From positions 1-64,000 of the forward strand of contig NZ_JAEVLT010000001.1 in the NCBI RefSeq assembly GCF_024494385.1: DNA of 64,000 bases. The letters are read 5' to 3'. The translations under genes and the position numbers were made by a program. Source of the stretch: Bacillus sp. EB600. GTDB taxonomy: Bacteria; Bacillota; Bacilli; Bacillales; Cytobacillaceae. How positions within the stretch are numbered: the first letter of the stretch is position 1; each line of letters starts with the position of its first letter. Below, piece by piece: positions 60,128 through 64,000 of this stretch. The notes under the pieces are model-generated. The model was not told where the DNA came from. It saw nothing but the letters and a program-made list of their open reading frames with translations, and did not search any database.

Positions 60128-60844
60128 CTAAGAAGACTCCGTCTCAGGTTTAACAGTAAATAGGACGATGAGGATCACAAGAATTCCAGCTGCAATCCAA
60201 ATTGCCTTTGTTTCAAAATAGAAAGTCGACAATGTCCCGACAAGTGCTCCAAACAGAAAGGATGAAAGGATGGTGATAAAGTGAATTGCCTGGACCGCTG
60301 CCTCTCGGTCATGAACGAAAATAGCTGAATAGGCCGATTTTGTTGCCGTGAAAAGATTCCCTGTGATTGTCGTCGTATTGTAATTCCATCTGGTCAGCTT
60401 TCGAAATGTTGAAAATTGAATGGATGCAACAAATGCAATAATGATTGTTATTGCCATATTTGGTATCGTTGGTGGCAGGAATCCGACACATACAAGTAAT
60501 ACCATCTCTAATAGAAGGACTGCACGGCCGGGAGCTTGAAATAATCGTTTTCCCCGCCAACGCTTAAAGGTTTCTGCAACGGCTGCCCCGAGCACAAAGG
60601 CAAAGATAGGAGGAATATGCTGGTATGCTTGGTTTAATTCTCCTTGTGCCATTTCTACACCTAATAAGACGAAATTCCCTGTTTGGGCGTTGGCAAATAC
60701 ACCATCTCTGCTTACAAAGGTGTAAGCGTCCAAAAAACCTCCGATCATTGCCATCAAAACACCTAAAACAATTGATTCAGGGGTTAAAAGTGCAAAATTT
60801 CTTTGTCTCCAAGCTTCCGTTGTTCTTCGATAAAGAGTTATCAC
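60128..60844 (-). CDS. DUF1275 (YoaK-like) membrane protein
   Basis: A 238-residue, six- to seven-helix membrane protein of the DUF1275/YoaK family. Typical blocks are G-G-F-L-D-A-Y-T-F-V near residues 35-44, A-N-A-Q-T-G-N-F-V-L-L-G near 51-62 and N-Y-N-T-T-T-I-T-G-N-L near 153-163. The family is widespread and its function is unknown. The start is GTG with GGAGAGG upstream. It is a single gene; a structured repeat lies between it and the TOMM genes. Confidence 0.9.
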   Translation of the reverse strand: MITLYRRTTEAWRQRNFALLTPESIVLGVLMAMIGGFLDAYTFVSRDGVFANAQTGNFVLLGVEMAQGELNQAYQHIPPIFAFVLGAAVAETFKRWRGKRLFQAPGRAVLLLEMVLLVCVGFLPPTIPNMAITIIIAFVASIQFSTFRKLTRWNYNTTTITGNLFTATKSAYSAIFVHDREAAVQAIHFITILSSFLFGALVGTLSTFYFETKAIWIAAGILVILIVLFTVKPETESS

Positions 60845-60946
60845 AATTGACCTCTCCTAACAGATCATACCATTTGCGGATTTACCAAAACCTAGTCATA
60901 ATTATTCTTTCCAGCCTTTAAGAGGCCCATGCATATCCGAAGAAAT

Positions 60947-61092
60947 GCGGAAGCGAGCGCCCGTTTAGCGACGTATGGACTGGAGCGCACCGTATGAGAT
61001 AAAGGAAACACGAAGCGCGTTATCGCCTTCGTGCTTGACTTATCGTAGGGAGGTGAGCGAAGTACATTAATCGCTGGGCGCTGAAGCTAGAC
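60947..61092. repeat. Structured intergenic repeat, copy B (about 146 bp)
   Basis: The second copy of the element at 56186, in the same orientation. Differences include an extra GCGA near the start and paired changes such as TATCATAG to TATCGTAG. The inner stem CACGAAG-CG with CTTCGTG and the outer GCGCCC..AGCG with CGCTGGGCGC remain possible, and the outer pair is even stronger than in copy A. Confidence 0.85.
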
Positions 61093-61131
61093 AATTCTCA
61101 AAGTTAAAAATTATGCTTTCTTATCTTTCAT

Positions 61132-61173
61132 AAAACACAAAAAAGCAGTGAATTACTGCTTTTTTGTGTTTTT
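61132..61173. terminator. Terminator downstream of the SagB dehydrogenase gene
   Basis: AAAACACAAAAAAGCAGT pairs along its length with ACTGCTTTTTTGTGTTTT around GAATT. It ends transcription of the TOMM genes on the minus strand. Confidence 0.92.
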
Positions 61174-61296
61174 CCTATTTATTTTTGACTTCATTAAGTA
61201 ATTCAGTATCTCCCTTTCTTCAGTCAGCCCCTTTGCAAACATCGACCAATCCTTGGCAAATGAATATTGATATAAATCATCGGGGTTCTTACCCGC
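61153..61296 (-). other. Open in-frame extension beyond the SagB stop codon
   Basis: Directly after the TGA of the dehydrogenase, the same frame stays open for 47 codons and ends with a TAA inside the terminator stem. It reads protein-like: N-P-D-D-L-Y-Q-Y-S-F-A-K-D-W-S-M-F and L-T-E-E-R-E-I-L-N-Y-L-M-K. There is no upstream start codon within it except an internal ATG. It may be a former C-terminal extension, a readthrough tail, or the relic of a small gene. Confidence 0.45.
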
Positions 61297-62865
61297 TCAA
61301 TGCAGACCTCCCTTTAACCACGCACGCGGCCGGTAGGGACCGACAGGTAACTGAATCAAGCTCGTTTTTTCTTTTAAATCAATTTGATAAAGCTCATCGC
61401 ATGATTTAGGATCAAAGCCAAGCAAAGGGTGGCCGCCCATTCCTAAAGCGCCGGCTGTCAAAAGTAGCCTTTGCACTAAAATACCCGCTTCCATTTGTTG
61501 AATCCGGTACCCCCGATATCCCATTCTCTTGATTAGATGGTCTTTGTCACCAACGATGTGGAAACAGAGCGGAACCTGAAACAAATTCACAGTGTTCATT
61601 GTTAAGCCGGATTGTAGATACCCTCGGTAATCCCCTGCAGAGATTTTCCTTATGGCATGGGCGTTTTTTTCATAAGAATAGGCCCCATTGGGAATACCCT
61701 CAACATTATAAAAACAGCCATATAAAACGACATGAAGATCAGCATTCCAATCGGCTTCCTCCAAGTCATTTCTATACACAACAGACAATGCCTCTTTTAA
61801 CAATGTAGAGATCTGTGTTTGATTCACTTTTCCTAGTCTAAAATCAAAATCAGGAGAATGGCGCTCCCTGCACACGGAGGCAAAATCATAGGTGATTGGT
61901 TCTGTATATGGCAGCATGATTGTTTCTATGCTTGAATAAATATTACTGTGTTTGCCATGCTCCAACTTTACAAACGAATCAGTTGATTCATTCATCGATG
62001 CTTCGTTTAGTTTCCTTAGCATCGGATAATCGATCACTTTTTTTGAGCGTTGATAGATCTCAGCCTTTCGTTCGGGAAGCTCTTGGCACAAGGATGCAGC
62101 CGAAAAACTTTTTTCCTCATCTTCAAGTTGGATAATAGACTGTGTTGATAATGGAATAACAGCATATACACTTTCATCCTGCTCAGACAGCCCGAGCAAA
62201 TGATTAACCGGCCGATCAAGAAATTGATAGCAGACCTTTGTAGTAAAGCCCATTCGCTCCGCAACTTCCAGGCTTTGCCCTATGATCACACCTGCATCCA
62301 AGCCTTGTAGACGGTATGAGAAATTATGATATTTATAAAAATTTTTCCAAAATACTGTTGAAACAAACACCGCCGCAAAACAATTGGAAATGTTACAGGT
62401 TTTTCCGATACTTCTCTCTAAGTAGGAATCAAAATTACCTTCTCTGATCAAAACAAGGCGGTGATGGAGCGTGGAGTAATGATAAACTCCTTCTGGTATT
62501 TCAGACAGCTTTAAATATACATATAGCTCATTAGGATATAGTGCTCCGCCGGAGGGAACAAAGCGGCGAAAGGATTGGGCCACTTTTATATTTGTTTCCG
62601 GCGGCATACTGGGGAAAGCCGTTTGGGAATATTGAGTTAGACCGTATACATACCAGAGAAAATGACCAATATTTTCCAGTTTTGGCAGATCAGTAGTATT
62701 CTGTCCTTCAATTGATAAAGGAAGTTCGGAAGGTAAAGTGAACTCCTGTAAATCACGATACAATTTATAGGGCAGTGGTGCGTCGTCCCAATCTACCTTC
62801 CAATCCTGCGGAAGAATTTTCTCCGGGTCAAAATGCAAATGGTCTAAAAATGTCTCAAAATCCAT
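61297..62865 (-). CDS. SagB-type dehydrogenase (azole-forming TOMM enzyme)
   Basis: A 522-residue FMN-dependent dehydrogenase of the SagB/ThcOx family. It oxidises azolines, made from Cys, Ser or Thr by a YcaO cyclodehydratase, to aromatic azoles in TOMM peptides. It is built from two nitroreductase-like halves: residues about 70-260 (S-Q-T-A-F-P-S-M-P-P, R-F-V-P-S-G-G-A-L-Y-P-N-E near 102) and about 330-515 (C-R-E-R-H-S-P-D, Q-M-E-A-G-I-L-V-Q-R-L near 458, G-A-L-G-M-G-G-H-P near 470). CAGGAGG precedes the ATG. It starts 22 bases after the YcaO gene. Confidence 0.92.
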   Translation of the reverse strand: MDFETFLDHLHFDPEKILPQDWKVDWDDAPLPYKLYRDLQEFTLPSELPLSIEGQNTTDLPKLENIGHFLWYVYGLTQYSQTAFPSMPPETNIKVAQSFRRFVPSGGALYPNELYVYLKLSEIPEGVYHYSTLHHRLVLIREGNFDSYLERSIGKTCNISNCFAAVFVSTVFWKNFYKYHNFSYRLQGLDAGVIIGQSLEVAERMGFTTKVCYQFLDRPVNHLLGLSEQDESVYAVIPLSTQSIIQLEDEEKSFSAASLCQELPERKAEIYQRSKKVIDYPMLRKLNEASMNESTDSFVKLEHGKHSNIYSSIETIMLPYTEPITYDFASVCRERHSPDFDFRLGKVNQTQISTLLKEALSVVYRNDLEEADWNADLHVVLYGCFYNVEGIPNGAYSYEKNAHAIRKISAGDYRGYLQSGLTMNTVNLFQVPLCFHIVGDKDHLIKRMGYRGYRIQQMEAGILVQRLLLTAGALGMGGHPLLGFDPKSCDELYQIDLKEKTSLIQLPVGPYRPRAWLKGGLH

Positions 62866-62887
62866 TTTTCACCTCCTGCTCATCAAT

Positions 62888-64000
62888 TTAAGGAAACGGA
62901 TGCGGATGTTGATTCAGCTGTTCATAGGTTAACGGCCGATTCGTATATCCAAGCTTCATTGGAATATTGAGCACCCGCTCCAGACCTCTTACCCGTGTTA
63001 GGTGGTGTCCAAATGTCATTGGCAGCATTCCTGGAATGAGTACTTTAACGCAATATAGTCCGTTCCGTTTTGTTACAGGCGTGGACTGATCAACAACAAT
63101 AACATCGAGATTTAAGAGGCGAAATCTTTGGAAGAGCTCCTCAAGATCATCCCTCAAATCCTTGTTCCTCGGATGGGGCGGAAATTCCTCGACAAACGTT
63201 CTTAATGGACTGCTTTGGTTCAATAAAAAATTCAGGCGTTCCTCGGCCTCTGGCAGGCCATAGAGCAGTCCATGATCCTCCATCGTTTCGACTGCATACG
63301 GATCATTAAGCATCCGTTCATATTTCAAGCGGTTTTGCTCTAGTTTTTCATCATGGCGGTACATCATCCCAGCAAGTTCAAACAGCGCGCTTTTTACTGC
63401 CTTCACAGGGTCGGGATTTGCCCCAGCGGCACAAATTAGGTTTACTCCCTTCAAATTTCTGTTTTTTGCGATTCCCCAAACGCTTGGAATCTTATGTTCC
63501 ATTGTTGAATTGTAAAGATAAACATCATAGCCCGCCACCTCACGCAGCCGGTCAACCATCAACTCTAATTCTTTATCGTTAGTTGAATAAAGATCAAGTG
63601 GTGGAAGCGGGAGTTGGGCGTACCAGGTTATCAGAAACGAATCCCGTTCCACAACTTCTAAGATTCCATGAAAAATTGCCTCCTCCAAACTCCTCCCTAA
63701 TGCACATCCGTTCGAAGTCTCATAAACAAAGCCCTCTCCATCACCCAAGCTGTAATAAGCGAGTAACTCTGGAACGAGCATCGGACGATTATTTAAAAAG
63801 GAATAGCCCCAGACCCAATTCATTGGCACTTTGGGATCAAAAGCTTTAAACGGAAAATTACTATTCCCGTAACACTTTTTTTCATGTAAACCGACAGATT
63901 CTGGATTCAGTGCTATTGTCTTTACGTTTTGATAGCTATCTCGAACCGTCCGCTTTTTCCCACGGGGCCCAATTCCGCAGTACCGCTCCAGTCCTTCTAA
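62888..64000 (-). CDS. YcaO-domain cyclodehydratase component (5' part outside window)
   Basis: The frame is open to the window edge, so at least 370 residues of a longer protein are present and the N-terminus is missing. The YcaO ATP-binding elements are visible: L-E-G-L-E-R-Y-C-G at the very edge, T-S-N-G-C-A-L-G-R-S-L-E-E-A, then E-V-V-E-R-D-S-F-L. The Pro-rich C-terminus (Q-H-P-H-P-F-P) is typical of cyclodehydratases, where it reaches the active site. In Bacillus such SagD-type proteins with a SagB partner make heterocycloanthracin-like peptides. A GTG at 63829 is an internal codon, not the start. Confidence 0.92.
   Translation of the reverse strand, partial: LEGLERYCGIGPRGKKRTVRDSYQNVKTIALNPESVGLHEKKCYGNSNFPFKAFDPKVPMNWVWGYSFLNNRPMLVPELLAYYSLGDGEGFVYETSNGCALGRSLEEAIFHGILEVVERDSFLITWYAQLPLPPLDLYSTNDKELELMVDRLREVAGYDVYLYNSTMEHKIPSVWGIAKNRNLKGVNLICAAGANPDPVKAVKSALFELAGMMYRHDEKLEQNRLKYERMLNDPYAVETMEDHGLLYGLPEAEERLNFLLNQSSPLRTFVEEFPPHPRNKDLRDDLEELFQRFRLLNLDVIVVDQSTPVTKRNGLYCVKVLIPGMLPMTFGHHLTRVRGLERVLNIPMKLGYTNRPLTYEQLNQHPHPFP

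Overview
The window looks like chromosomal DNA from a spore-forming, low-GC, respiring Bacillaceae species, probably Neobacillus or a close Bacillus relative. This placement is inferred from gene content and style, not from a marker gene. The signs are strong GGAGG ribosome binding sites, frequent TTG starts, a qoxABCD quinol oxidase operon, Spo0E- and SinI-like sporulation regulators, a GerPA/GerPF-type protein, a Cys/Pro-rich coat-like protein and the PyrR, Fnr and SigK signals described below. I saw no rRNA or tRNA genes, prophage, transposase or CRISPR array.

Layout. (1) 0-7.7 kb: small envelope and housekeeping genes (CBO0543, YceI, a UDG-like protein, YbjQ, RNase J, a TIM-barrel isomerase), then an MFS transporter behind a PyrR-type pyrimidine attenuator. 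(2) 7.8-12.6 kb: a divergent two-component pair whose 7TMR-DISM kinase is broken by a one-base frameshift, a tiny SinI-like ORF, a CitA-type citrate synthase remnant and a DMT permease. (3) 12.7-20.2 kb: qoxABCD-ctaB-ctaA (aa3 quinol oxidase plus heme A synthesis), flanked by an intact D-2-hydroxyacid dehydrogenase and by the 5' stump of a paralogue, and preceded by a near-ideal Fnr-type promoter. (4) 20.4-29.9 kb: LysR regulator, DUF438/hemerythrin/PAS protein (also with an Fnr-like promoter), SNF2 helicase, VOC and CWC proteins, another dehydrogenase stump, and citrate synthase divergent from a LysR gene. (5) 30.2-38.9 kb: murT-gatD with an unusual long overlap, a noncoding array of nine 52-bp repeats, patB, a ketopantoate-reductase-like gene, a Bcr/CflA exporter, a methyltransferase and a CtaG-DUF2243 pair. 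(6) 39-53.5 kb: many small genes, a CoA-transferase, a c-di-GMP-I riboswitch before a tiny zinc-ribbon protein, Spo0E-like, 3D-domain, DUF421, FbpA, PssA, DedA, DUF2062, coat-like and glycosyltransferase genes. (7) 53.8-64 kb: quinol NO reductase, GerPA/PF-like protein, a polar amino acid ABC importer, DUF1275, and at the right edge a SagB dehydrogenase and a YcaO enzyme, part of an azole-forming (TOMM) peptide cluster that runs out of the window.

How it fits together. Respiratory functions recur: quinol oxidase, heme A synthesis, CtaG, NO reductase and the hemerythrin-PAS protein. Two of these loci carry Fnr-like sites placed exactly where a class II activator would sit, which suggests control by low oxygen. 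Gene decay is also visible: a frameshifted kinase, two dehydrogenase stumps, a citrate synthase stump and an SDR relic. The items most worth following are the PyrR-controlled transporter, the c-di-GMP riboswitch with its tiny target, the 52-bp repeat array, the Fnr promoter before qox, and the TOMM genes at the edge.
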